DNA of 64,000 nt, from positions 1,061,501 to 1,125,500 of the forward strand of contig JAJFZO010000658.1 of NCBI GenBank assembly GCA_021397835.1, read 5' to 3'. The stretch is from Moringa oleifera (Eukaryota; Streptophyta; Magnoliopsida; Brassicales; Moringaceae). The translations under genes and the position numbers were made by a program. A model generated the notes under the pieces. The model was not told the origin of the DNA and ran no database searches. It was given only the letters and a program-made list of their open reading frames with translations. This document shows positions 49,237-60,356 of the stretch, one piece after another (the first letter of the stretch is position 1; each line of letters opens with the position of its first letter).

Positions 49237-51045
49237 TAATCAATCTCTAATATGCAATCTATTGGTTCTAAATTGGCAATTCTTTAACAAACAGAACTTC
49301 TCAATGTGGTAATTATTTATAATCAGGGTGATATTACTACTTTTCTAAATTGCTCCATGAACTGCAAAAGAACTTCCAAAAGTAAACACTTGGCTTGCTC
49401 AGCTGCACTGCTGCCACTGGTACTGAATTGGGTAATTTATGAGCTTCTGTTCTTCAATGTCAGCAAAGAATTTGCATGGAACCAGATAATTCCACTTGGC
49501 TGCTGCAGTTCTTCACCACCTGGTGGATTCTCATCATCGCCCTTTGATGTTTAATGAGATGTTTCAAGTTTTCCAGACAAGATTTCAGCCCATAATTACT
49601 CTCCTTTTTGTTACCTAGCACTTGATGAGTAAGGTTTAGTGTCTAGTTGATAACATTTTAGCAGATGTATGAATAAAACTATGAAGACCCTCTTGTATGG
49701 ATATGTAGGCAGTTTTAAGTATTTGAATGTGGATGCTATTTGTCTTAACTGATAGTGTATTTGTTATTCGATCTTGCACAGATTAATAATGAGATCAAAG
49801 CAGAAAAAATAAGAATGCTTGATGACCTAGGGGAGCATGCCATTGTGTAAGAAGATGGATCAATCTCTTGATGTGCTGATGGTAATTGCAGAAGGCATGC
49901 AGCAACTACTAAAAATGTCATTCGCCTGTTCCAATGCACTGAAGTAAAAGAGTCTATCTGTGTTACCCAATTCTTTAACAAGATGAAGCCTCTATGCTAT
50001 CAGACAAGAAGATATATTTACTAAGCATACTGCATACCTACTAAGTTTTTGGCATTCACTCAGCAGACCCAACAAAGTCTTTTATGAGGAAACATATAAT
50101 GCAAAAATGTTATGAGAAACTCCAAACCCTCCACTGCACACACAATTTTCTTTATCATTCTCTATGCAGATGTTCTATTAGGGAAATTTCATAACAACAC
50201 ACATAGACTCCGGGCGTAATTGAATCACCACTAAATGAGTATTGGAGAATAAATGAAGATTGGCCAAGCAAACTTGGCACAGTTTCCCGTAATATTACAG
50301 AATTACATACGATAGCAAAAAAATGATGTGTGAAACAAAGCTCGGCAGGGAAATATCATCCTCTTCACCAGTTAACTCAGAACAGCTTTATATTGGTAAA
50401 AAAGATAGCCGAGGGAAACCTTGCCTGGCATATTTATCTTTATATTTCAATAGAACACTTGACCATATTTATCTCAGTTGATAATCTGTTCATCCTTCAA
50501 CTATTGACCATATTTATTGCATCTATTTCTAGGCATGAATGCATAACATGCTATCTGACATCAATATATTGAATAGATCATGGATGAATAGCAATCATGT
50601 CATTGAGGAGACAAGAAAAACCATCCATTTCCTCATATTATCAACCTCAAGAATAATCACAATACAAGCCAAAAATGGAGAGGAGATAAACAACTTCTAG
50701 TACTGAATGTGATCCCAATATTGATAACCAAGTGGCCAAGATCAGACAGAAAGCTTCTACTAAGCCAAATTTTAAAAAATGAGCCATTCCTGCTTTGCTC
50801 AAGTAGATACAGAGATTGAAACTTGAACCACCAACACATTATAATACCAGAAGAATGCAAGCAAATAGTGCAATCTAGTTGACCTCAACTCAAAACAAAG
50901 ATAGCATAGACCGAAAAACTAGCACTAAATTCCACTAACTAAAGAAAAGAAGGCAGAATCCTAATCATCATTGAAAAGAATATGACAAACTTTACCAGCA
51001 CTATACACAGCTCCTTACCCTGGACCCAAATGTCATCTTCAACCT
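49237..51045. other. Intergenic: MurC relic 3' side and MinD 3' UTR
   Basis: About 1.8 kb without recognisable coding exons. Remnants of the MurC 3' end may continue a little beyond 49236, but I could not place them. Confidence 0.45.
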
Positions 51046-52041
51046 CTAGCCGCCAAAAAAGGAGAAAAACCCGCGTTTCTTGGGCTCCTCCTCTACCATT
51101 ACAGCCTTCATGCTATCTTGCTCAACAAGCCTCCAAGCGGCCTGCTCAAAAGCCAAACCAGCAAGAGTGGGAGGCTTGTTCAACACTAGTGGATATCCTC
51201 TGTTTGTGCTCCTGATCACCTCTGCATCCTCAGGGATCACCCCTAATAAAGCCAAGCCCAACATTTCCTGCACATCGAGCACTGACATCATATCCTCCCC
51301 CTTTATCATATCAGTCCTCACTCTGTTCACGATCATCTTTATGTCCCTTATTCCATCGCATTCTAATAAACCCGTCACTCTATCGGCATCACGCAAACTC
51401 GTGATGTCGGGGGTGGTCACGAGGACCGCCTCATTGGCAGGCGTGATTGCAGTGATGAACCCAGCGTCAATTCCTGCAGGGCAATCAATGAGGATGAAGT
51501 CAGGGGAGCCCTCTTGTCTGGCTTTCAGAGCATCGACCAACCACTCCAGCGCCTTGCCTCCAAACCCAAGAGGGAGTTTTGATCTAGGTTTCGAGATGCA
51601 CAGTAGCTCAAAGTTGGACCATCGTTTGTCGCGGACCAGGGCTTGATCAAGCCGACAATCGCCATTCAGGACCTCGACCACCGTGTAGTTGACTCGATTC
51701 TCAAGGCCCAGCAGGAGGTCCAGGTTGCGGAGACCGACGTCGGCGTCTATAGCCACCACGGAGAAGCCAAGCCGAGCCAAGGAGAGTCCGACATTAGCAG
51801 TAGTTGTGGTCTTGCCCACACCGCCTTTTCCGGAAGTAATCACGACGACTCGTGGGGTCTCTCCGGCGAGCTCCGGCTTCCTGTTCCATTGCAGAACTGA
51901 TCGTATGGTGCCAGATTTGGAGGGTTTCGATTTAAATTTGTGGTGAAATGTTTCACTTTTAGGCTTAACTGCTTTTAATGGAGTAGAAAAATGAAGAAAT
52001 GAGGGTTTAGAGTTCGTGTGAAGTAGCTGTAGAGTGAGCAT
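51046..52041 (-). CDS. MIND1: Plastid division ATPase MinD
   Basis: Intronless, 331 aa from the ATG at 52041 (MLTLQLLHTNSKPSFLHF), which starts a Ser/Lys-rich transit peptide; upstream in-frame codons lack an ATG and extend into promoter DNA. ATPase features: deviant Walker A SGKGGVGKTTTTANVGLSLA (about residues 70-89), VVAIDADVGLRNLDLLLGLE (switch I / Walker A'), DFILIDCPAGID (Walker B), VTTPDITSLRDADRV (switch II-side helix) and a C-terminal amphipathic segment KKRGFFSFFGG for membrane binding. With MinE and ARC3 it places the FtsZ ring at the middle of the chloroplast. Its neighbour across the next two genes is an At5g24010-type kinase, matching the adjacent pair At5g24020/At5g24010 in Arabidopsis (from memory). 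Confidence 0.96.
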   Translation of the reverse strand: MLTLQLLHTNSKPSFLHFSTPLKAVKPKSETFHHKFKSKPSKSGTIRSVLQWNRKPELAGETPRVVVITSGKGGVGKTTTTANVGLSLARLGFSVVAIDADVGLRNLDLLLGLENRVNYTVVEVLNGDCRLDQALVRDKRWSNFELLCISKPRSKLPLGFGGKALEWLVDALKARQEGSPDFILIDCPAGIDAGFITAITPANEAVLVTTPDITSLRDADRVTGLLECDGIRDIKMIVNRVRTDMIKGEDMMSVLDVQEMLGLALLGVIPEDAEVIRSTNRGYPLVLNKPPTLAGLAFEQAAWRLVEQDSMKAVMVEEEPKKRGFFSFFGG

Positions 52042-54099
52042 TACTGCACGTAGAGACTGAGAGCGGGTTTTAGGGGTAAAGGAAGAAGAAGAACATCTGT
52101 CTGGAGCAGGGGGGACGACGTGCTCGTGGGAAATGGAGCGGTTTTTCGTTGGCAAGCTTGGATTCGGGTTTAACCCAAATAATCTATGGGTGAGCCCAAC
52201 TAAATTTTGGGCCTGATAGATGGTAGTTCGAATTTGTATTTGAAAGAAAATCCCGAACGGGGCCCGAAGGATACTCTTACGACTTCGGCCTCGAAGTTGT
52301 TGATGGAGTCAGTTGTTTCAGATCTACGATCTGGACCGTTCAATTGAGTTGTACATGAAGAGGGGCACATCTAATCAGGCGGTTGTCATTATCTTAATAG
52401 TTTGGGGCCCACTTCCACTAACCTGATCCATTCACCACGTGGCGTTGCATCAGGGATGACACCACAGATACCGTAAACACCAAAGGAAAAGTCAGATATT
52501 CTAGATTTACCCTCAAAGTCAAGAGACATGTGTCATGATCTGATTAGTCACTGACACGATTACCCTTCCCTCTTCTCCACTGTCTACCATAGCCTCCCGT
52601 CCTCTCATGTGATCAGTTGATTTCTCTCTTTTTTTCTCCTCTCGTTTTGGTTCTCTCTAGTTTTCACTCGCAGATGCAAAACTCGTTAGACTACTGTGTT
52701 TTTCCTCTCTCTCTTTATGCTATCCACGAAGTTTAGGGAGTGCTCGATGTCGCTTCTTCTATGCCATTTTGACGAGGTTTGGTTTATAATCATCTTATGT
52801 TTTTGTATATTTGTTCCTTTTATGTTCTAGTTGTAACTACTGCATTGCTTGTATAGGAATTCTGTGTTTAACTGTATTTCCAATTGGATCTGAGGTTGAT
52901 TTATGTGTTGAAGTAATTTATTAAGATTGAATTCGGAATATCTGTGTCTTGGTGAGGTAGATCACATAGCTGGAATTAAGGCTTTGTGTTGTTTTGAGTC
53001 GAAATGGGGCTTATAACGTAGTTTGAAGCAGATCTAGTTGCAGGAGAGTCATTCTGTTTGTTAGAAAAGTAGGAACCCCTGATCTATGCTAAATAACTGA
53101 ATTCGAAGCCTTTTTAGTCCCAAACATGTTGTGCCCGATGGAGTGATGCATTTGATGATTATTTACTAATTTTAAATTTATTCTCTTATATTTTCCTCAT
53201 TTGATGATAATTAGGTAACCCTAGCTTACCAGCTTTGATTAGTTAGTGTATTATGCAGTTGGCATGGGTTGTTTGTTATTGGATCTTCTGTATTGGTGAT
53301 TTGTCTGAAATTTGTGAGATTCATTCTTTATTAATGTTGGATCTGTTGAATCAATTGACTGTGCTCACTTCTAACTGTCTCCATTTTTCATTGATGGTCT
53401 TGCAATACTTCAGGGTACTTTTCTTGTATAAATTCTTCGATCAGAATATATCTGGTTGAGTACAATTACTTTTAACTTGTTAATTTGGTTGTGTCAATCT
53501 CCAATAATGAAGACCTTTCCATTTTCTGTATCCTGAAATTCCTCCTAATGTTTGGATTATGATGTTTCTCCTTTGCTTTGTGAGTACATGCATCCTCTGG
53601 ATCTTTTCCCTTGTTTCCTGTAGTCATGATTTCAATTTCGAAATCTTGGTTATTATCCCCTTTTCCTATGGCATCAAAGGACATTTAAAACTGCAAACTG
53701 TTTGTGCATGTGTCCTGTCTGCTTGGAAATTTCTTCATTCAAGTTCTGAGGTCTCCATGGAATAGTTTACCATCCTAAAGTTGTTGACCTGATAGTTTTA
53801 CCTTAAGATGCATAATCTGGATGGTAAGAATTTTAGTGACAAGTTTCTGTGGTTATAGTTCTGCATCTTTATTGTTGATTGCAATTTTTTGTCTTTGTAG
53901 GTGGGTGGGTTTTTTTTTTTTTTTTGGTGGGGGCGGGGGAAAGGGGGGGCGTCATTTGTGGAATTTTTCCATTTTGGTTACTTACATGTTGGCATCTTTT
54001 TTCCACTGCAGTAGGGAAGGCGATGTGAGTCATTGGAACAGTGCAAGTAATTCTTGCTTTCCCAATTCAGACTGGCTAGTGGTTCTCTTGGTGTGCACA
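52042..54099. other. Divergent promoter (MinD / NST1-like) and spliced 5' leader of the NST1-like gene
   Basis: 52042-52680 contains a TTGGGCC site II motif near 52206 and a CACGTGG G-box near 52436. A 5' UTR exon probably ends near 52776 (GAG|GTTTGG), with an intron to the CTGCAG acceptor at 54010. The next exon then carries a start-stop ATGTGA at 54023-54028 and the uORF. No other coding sequence was seen. Confidence 0.45.
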
Positions 54100-54258
54100 A
54101 TGGGAAAAAGCAAGGGTTGTGGGAAATTAGGAAGAATGCTGCCTAGGGATGGGTCTCTGAGTGCATACCATTTTTCCCTGCTGTTGTCTCCGGTTGTTTC
54201 TGTTTGGGATTGTATTGTCCGTAAAATGAGGTATTCCTACAGACCTGAGTGGGTGTAG
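54100..54258 (+). CDS. Candidate conserved peptide uORF of the NST1-like gene (52 aa)
   Basis: ATG at 54100, stop TAG 54256-54258, 187 nt before the main ATG. It encodes [31 protein letters not shown] and a C terminus RKMRYSYRPEWV. The main ORF belongs to a family whose Arabidopsis members (At4g25670, At4g25690, At5g52550) are listed, from memory, as having conserved peptide uORFs (CPuORF12-14). Conserved uORFs usually repress translation of the main ORF by stalling the ribosome; that role here is inference. I could not compare peptide sequences. Confidence 0.65.
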   Translation: MGKSKGCGKLGRMLPRDGSLSAYHFSLLLSPVVSVWDCIVRKMRYSYRPEWV

Positions 54259-54445
54259 TTGTTTTTATAATAGCAGTAAGTTGGCTCCTAATACAAAGAA
54301 TTAAGTAGAATTATTTAGTGGCAGAGGTAAAGAAAAGGAAAAGAAGACAAAACAGGTATATAGGAAATGTATACATTTTAGAGGAATTCTGTTTGAGAAA
54401 GAATTTGAACAAACGGGAGTAAGTATATAGGGCTTTGTGCCATTA

Positions 54446-55087
54446 ATGGATAACATGGCATGTAATAAAGTGCAACCTGTCGTGAGAAAAGTGAAGAAGA
54501 AGCCAGTGAAAGATGAGTTGGATCGCATCAAACAGGCTGAGAAGAAGAAGAGGCGCTTAGAGAAAGCCCTTGCTACTTCTGCAGCCATCCGCACTGAGCT
54601 AGAAAAGAAAAAACAGAAGAAGAAAGAAGAACAGCAGAGACTAGATGAAGAGGGTGCTGCAATTGCTGAGGCTGTTGCTCTGCATGTCCTACTTGGTGAA
54701 GATTCTGATGATACGTGTAAGATTGTGCTGGAAAAGGAAGAGGGATTTAACAGTTGGGACTGCTCTGGGAACATCAACCTGCTTATGGGTGGAAGGACAG
54801 CATACCTTCCTCGTCAAGATCAGACAAATTGTGCAGTTGAAGGAATTGGGTGGGTGTCTGATGCTTATGGATCTGCTTGCAAGTTGGGTGAGCTGGGAAA
54901 CAGTGACTGGTCATTCTCATATGAGCCTTTTAGAAGGGATCTACATGCACCGTATGTTGAGTATGGAGGATGGGGTGATGCAGGGTTCTCAGCTGGCCTT
55001 ATTGCTGCTCAGGCTGTTTCATCCCTCCAGATCTCGGAGAATGCAGAAGTAGACACGATTGTCCTCAATGGAATGTTAAGAGGATAA
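54446..55087 (+). CDS. Stress-response NST1-like protein of unknown function
   Basis: Single coding exon, 213 aa from ATG 54446 (MDNMACNKVQ; a second ATG is three codons later). Residues about 15-70 form a Lys/Glu-rich coiled coil (KKPVKDELDRIKQAEKKKRR, EKKKQKKKEEQQRLDEEGAA). After it come an Ala-rich helix (AIAEAVALHVLLGEDSDD) and a Gly/Trp/Tyr-rich C-terminal half (WDCSGNINLLMGGRTAYLPR, YVEYGGWGDAGFSAGLIAAQ). This matches the plant-specific proteins annotated as NST1-like (At5g52550, At4g25670/25690), a name taken from weak coiled-coil similarity only. Biochemical function is unknown. It has a long spliced leader and a candidate uORF, suggesting translational control. Confidence 0.8.
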   Translation: MDNMACNKVQPVVRKVKKKPVKDELDRIKQAEKKKRRLEKALATSAAIRTELEKKKQKKKEEQQRLDEEGAAIAEAVALHVLLGEDSDDTCKIVLEKEEGFNSWDCSGNINLLMGGRTAYLPRQDQTNCAVEGIGWVSDAYGSACKLGELGNSDWSFSYEPFRRDLHAPYVEYGGWGDAGFSAGLIAAQAVSSLQISENAEVDTIVLNGMLRG

Positions 55088-56479
55088 GTTGAGTAGTTTT
55101 AGATATTTTGTGCGGTCAAAGTAGTGGATCTCGAATATAGTTTCTAGTAATGGTTCTGTAAATATTTATCATGAATGTTCCTTGTTTACCAGGCTTGCTT
55201 CTTCAGTGTTGAACACTGTTGCCCTATCATGAATGTGCTTTCTCCGTGTTTTTGTTTTTCTTTCTGAAAGATGTTTGTGTTTTGGTAAGTGGAACTATGA
55301 CTTTTGAGTGCTGTATTCTCATGACTTTTATAGACATCCACTGACTGTTTGATTGGATTACTATAGTGGTATCATTTATCTACATTTAATCAATGTTTAA
55401 GTCTTCCTGTTAAATGCAATTAGTCTGGGCAAGTGGTAGGATTATTTTGTGTGCATTATTTTGGTGGATTCTATCACCTATAGGATTGAAATTGCTGCTA
55501 GCTGGCGGGATGCCAATTTTGGCTCAGATGTAGGGTTATTTATTTTTCCGGGTCTTCTGTGATCTAGCAGGCTTTTCATGGTCGGCCCATGCTTGTTGCA
55601 TGCAGATCACAGTAGGATGGGTTTTGCCTTGGTCTGTAATGATCATTCCTGATCACAAGTGGCAAATGCTATGTGGCTGAGAAATCTGAGATCTAGTGAA
55701 GTTTGTCATTGGAGCTGTGGGGAGTGATGCATGCATTTCCTATCGACATCTTTAATGCTGAGACATGCTGTCATTGAAGCAGATTCATTTGCCGTCAGCC
55801 TGTTGGATGCTAAGACCGGCCGTGTGATTGGGTGGTGTGGATGTTCACTTAGAATTCTGGCAATAAACACCATAGATTGCTATGGGTGACTTTAATTTTG
55901 TTAAAAGGGAAAAAAAGAAGAAAAATGCTCGATCCTGACAGTGCACCATACTAATGACAATCTGAAGAAGAGAAATAAGTAAATGGCACACTGGCTGACA
56001 ACAGCTTCCAAGATGCTAGTTTGGCAGTCTAGTTTCCCTGTCATGTACTTGGGCTCCTAAACATTCTACTGCATAAGATTTCAGTGCTTCCTTGTAAAGC
56101 ATAAATCAGGAGCTATGCAAAAGCAATCCGTTCTGACAATGACAACTCATGAGCTTGTTAGGTTATGTTTGATAAATCACATGATTAAACTGAGAAGGCA
56201 ATCATTGCCACCCAAAACTTAGGGAAAAAAGAATTACTAAAATAATTTACCTATAAATATGGTTCAAATAACCCAAATATGATCATCTTACTGCCCTCAG
56301 ATGCGGAGAACATCATTCTACAAATGTTCCAGCAAACTGTCATTTTGGCCACCACAGCACACATTCTCGTTGGGACAATAAATGAAAATTTCACATTGAT
56401 ACACAATGAATAAACTTGTTCCATATGTCTGGTATGGTCTTGATCAGTACAGTAATCCCAGATGTGTAGAAAGCCGATT
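55088..56479. other. Convergent 3' region of NST1-like and DeSI genes
   Basis: About 1.4 kb of probable 3' UTR (first 200 bp) and intergenic DNA. No coding exon, RNA gene or repeat was recognised. Confidence 0.5.
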
Positions 56480-59400
56480 TTACAAATCATGCCGCGAGTC
56501 CTGTTGCAGTAGCAATTCTGAATCTTGTCGCCTTTGCAGCCTTAGCACATTCTCATCCGGATTCTCAATTTCAGTGCTTGTAGATGGTTTAGCACCAGCA
56601 GTTACCAGGTTTTTAAACCAAGATGCCTGAAATCTAGGGCTGCTCCCTCTGTTTGAATTACTAGGTGAATCAGGAGCAAAACTGCTAACATTCGAAGTGA
56701 CTCCTAAAAGAAAACGATATGCCACTTTGCTGGCTGACACAATCTCTGTCTTGGCTTGTCTCAACTACCATAACCAAGCATGTGAAATGAGTACCATTGA
56801 TCTTATAAAACAAATTCAACAATCCAAATGTAAGAGTTTATGGACTTATCGAATATCAGAATAAATTACTAAAATGTCATTCAGGTAATGTACCAGCTCA
56901 ATACTACACCAAAAACTAAATGGCAACAAGAGAAACTGCAGGCAGAATTGGACATAGAAAAAGTGTTTTATTCAAGAACATATCTCTGACTTTTATGGAC
57001 CTTGGCATAAGAGGAAGATAATGCACACTGTTCCATACTATAAAACGCACTTTTGAATCGCGACAGATGTCCAAGGCAATGTAACCTACTAAAATTGCAG
57101 TTGCCAATAAATTAAAGTCAAGCTATGTGCAATACATCAATAGATTATACACTGCCTGTGTCCCTAACAACCAGATGAATCTATGTTTGCAGGATCTGTT
57201 TGCAGAACCTTGTATGGTATATAGTAAAGTCAAAAATGTGTTCCCAGCATATTAAGAAGAATGCAAATACCAGAGGAAGACCTTACCCGCAAAGCTGTAT
57301 TTCCTGCTACTTCCATGGCAGCATCACCGGCATGAGCAAAACGATTAACCCAACCTGTTGTAAGAATCACAAGAACATAAGCAAAAATGATAAAGCAATT
57401 TTCTTTTTTGTAAAATGAACATTCTTAGTGCAAATTTGGCATGCCAATAAGGCCATATTAGAGATCATAATCTTTTTGTTGATAACCGAGGTATCCAGGT
57501 TAGGGAATTTGACTAATGGATGGGAGATCAATCCCCCTCGAGAATTTAAATTTAACGGCCAGGAAAAAATTCAACAACCCTCAGAGATTCGAACTTGAAC
57601 CTGACCTATAAATTGAGACTTGCTTACCGGTGGATTGAATCCTTCCAGGTTCATGTTACATATCACAATTAACACCAATCATGAGCTAGACCATGCCGGC
57701 ATCACAAGCTAAACATTGAACTGTTTAAAACTGCAGCATATCGAACCCAACTCTGGATATAGTAGGCCCTAATCACTATGAACCCATCCTATCTTCTCTT
57801 CATGTTGACTTTGTAGGCTATGTGACCAATGGTGACCTCAAAAGGAAAGCATGAAAGGGAACCAAATGCCTCCAAAAACTCAGCACAAAGTTAAATTATT
57901 CTTCCACTGATTCTGGTGAGTAATGATCACCCAATAAAACCAAACTATCAACACCTTTTGAACATTAAATGCAAGTGCATGTTCCTGTAGAAGACATAGA
58001 AGTAGAGAATCTTCCTAGCACACAAGTAAACACATGGTTCATATGCTTTACTATGTTAATTATAAAGATTATGCATACAAGAATATCTATATGCTCTGGG
58101 ATTAGTACTTCTACAAGTCAAGAGGAATAACAAAATCACAATAGTTTTCGTTCAATAAAATACGAGTCTGGATACAACACAAACAGGAAAGAATGAGCAG
58201 CAGATCCAAACACAAGATAGCCATCACTGATATACAGGATAAGCACAAATATTTAGTACCCTAACATCTTCAATTTTTTTCAAAGGCAAGTTTAATGAGG
58301 ATTCTCAATTATAGACTTATCAAGTGAGCTATGGAAAAGTAAAGATCTCTTTACTATTCATTTTAGACATAACTTGCCAGTCTAATGGGCATCCATTTCC
58401 TTTTCACCAAGTCAGGGTATTTCTGCCCAGGAATGAAAGGGAGTTCCTTCTATGTGCATGGAGCAATGGTAAAGTACCATCTTTCCTTGATCTTTCAACT
58501 CAAAAGCTATCATTCAAGCACTTGGCCTGTCACCCTCACACTACAAGCCAGGTGCAAGACAGAGCACTAGATATCCAATGCACTAATAGACAGTCAAATA
58601 TTCCTGATTAGAATCGCAAAAGATTTAGTAACCCAAGTCCAGTGAGCATGTCTGATAATGCTTACCAGGAAGCTTTGGCACCCCAAGCCTTTCACAGAAC
58701 TCATCACAAAAGTGATTGCAGTTTTTGGATAACAGGTCATACGAACTTCCAGGCCATTCTCTACTCAGTTCCCTCAAGATTTGATTTACCTTGAGGATTG
58801 AAAAGCTTGTTTTTCCTAGGACAATGCATTCACGATATGTATACATTGGATTTTTTCCTGAAGGGCAACTAAAAACTCCAGTTCCCTGTTCACAGAACCC
58901 AAAAGACCATTCATCATCTCCATAAACCTGCAAAGCATGCAAATACAAAATGCTTAGTCTCCCATGCATTTCATTTAGCGCAACTAAATAATCAAGAAAT
59001 GAATAGAAAAGCACAATTTTATAACCAGAGAAAGAAAGAAAGAAACAGAGAGTGTAACACAAGAAGGTAGTGCATATAAAATTATGAAGGCAGAAATGAG
59101 AACAAGCACATGAGAAACTCAGTGCTTCAGTCAACATATGACATAATTCAGCTCGTCTTAGCAGAGACAATCAGTCTTAGCATGAAACTATTAACTTCTG
59201 ATCAGTTTTGCATTCCATTTTAAAAGTAAAATGAGGAAAACAGGTACTTATCCTAAAATGAATGTGGCTATCATATTGGATGACAAAGCAACTTATAATC
59301 CAAGCAAAAAGCATCATTAGAAGCCAAAACAAGTTACATGCTTAATGACATTGCTCAAGCATGACACTGATAAGCCTTCAATGCACATAGAAGGTGGCTT

Positions 59401-60356
59401 CACCATGAAACAATATCAATAGGTTCATCAAACCATGCAAGCCTTTATCTAAACTGCATTGAGTTAGCTTAGGAACAAAATCAATATGTACACAAGAACA
59501 CATCTTAAGGAAGCTCTTTGACACAAGAAACTATCAACACACCATGCCAGCATACAAGATACTGCAATGACATCCTGCTTCACATGATTAAAAAGGTAGT
59601 ACATGTTGACTCGACTACCATATTAAAGGAAATTATGCACAAGCAATTAGCCCTTATCTTACCAAATGCATACAGCTAAGCTCATAAATTGACTTCAACA
59701 AGGGAAAAGGATTGGGGTGAGGAGCTCAAGCATACATCTACAAACCACCTTTAGACTCTAATGCAAAGTAACAAAAATTGAATTGCAGCTGTTACCTAAC
59801 TAATGTCTCTATTTCAATTCAAAATGGACCTCTTTTTTAAAAATATTGGACACAAACACCTAAACAAAATAAAATAAAATAAAAATATCATAAACATTGT
59901 GTCCAATAACTGACACAGCCAATCAAAACTCACTACCATAAATATGAGCATTTCATCCAAGAACTATATTGCAAATATAGAACCAAAAACCCTAGCCACA
60001 AGCCGAAATTGTCTAACCCCATACATCCAGAATGCCAAAACCCTAGATCTCACTCAAAATTACAGGATTGCTGCAGAAGAACAACCACCAATTAATACAT
60101 ATACACAAGAAGAACAACCACCAATTAATACATATACACAAGAACACACATAAAGGCATAAATACATTTACACATACACAGAGATCGAGAAAGAGAGAAA
60201 AGGGCTGGGGAGGAGGTGGACCTGAACGGCGCTGTGAAATATGCCACCTAGGCCTATACCGTCCTTGAAGATCTTGTTGATCTGTACAATGGTGTTGTTC
60301 GTCTTCTCGGATCCACTATTCGTCACATCGTATATGTGCAGTATAACCTCTGTCAT
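56480..60356 (-). CDS. PPPDE/DeSI-like thiol peptidase (putative desumoylating isopeptidase)
   Basis: Exons (minus strand): 60356-60222, 58927-58666, 57354-57287, 56764-56480; 249 aa. The PPPDE fold spans about residues 1-135: VILHIYDVT, GIGLGGIFHSAVQVYG with putative catalytic His41, FGFCEQGTGVFSCPSGKNPM, and SYDLLSKNCNHFCDEFCERL with putative catalytic Cys115. The exposed Cys/His pair is that of permuted papain-fold DeSI proteases, which remove SUMO or ubiquitin from substrates. The C-terminal third (WVNRFAHAGDAAMEVAGN, then a Ser-rich tail) is plant-specific. Arabidopsis relatives At4g25660 and At4g25680 lie beside NST1-like genes, as here (from memory). Intron 2 holds a SINE-like copy. 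A short telomere-type repeat sits just upstream of the ATG. Confidence 0.92.
57586..57651 (-). mobile_element. tRNA-derived SINE-like element, copy B (conserved core)
   Basis: In intron 2 of the DeSI-like gene. The minus strand reads CACCGGTAAGCAAG (A-box-like) and AGTTCGAATC (B-box-like) with the same spacing as copy A at 8179-8244; 49 of 66 positions agree without gaps. Beyond the core are CTGGCCGTTAAATTTA and, further on, GGTTATCAAC before an AAAAAG stretch (57472-57476 region), suggesting the 3' end. Boundaries are approximate. Confidence 0.6.
60076..60143. repeat. 33-bp tandem duplication in DeSI intron 1
   Basis: AACAACCACCAATTAATAC recurs after exactly 33 bases; two copies are essentially identical. 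Confidence 0.85.

Noticed and set aside
52042..52155. N-terminal extension of MinD
   Set aside because: The open frame has no ATG upstream of 52041, and the shorter protein has the normal transit peptide and length.
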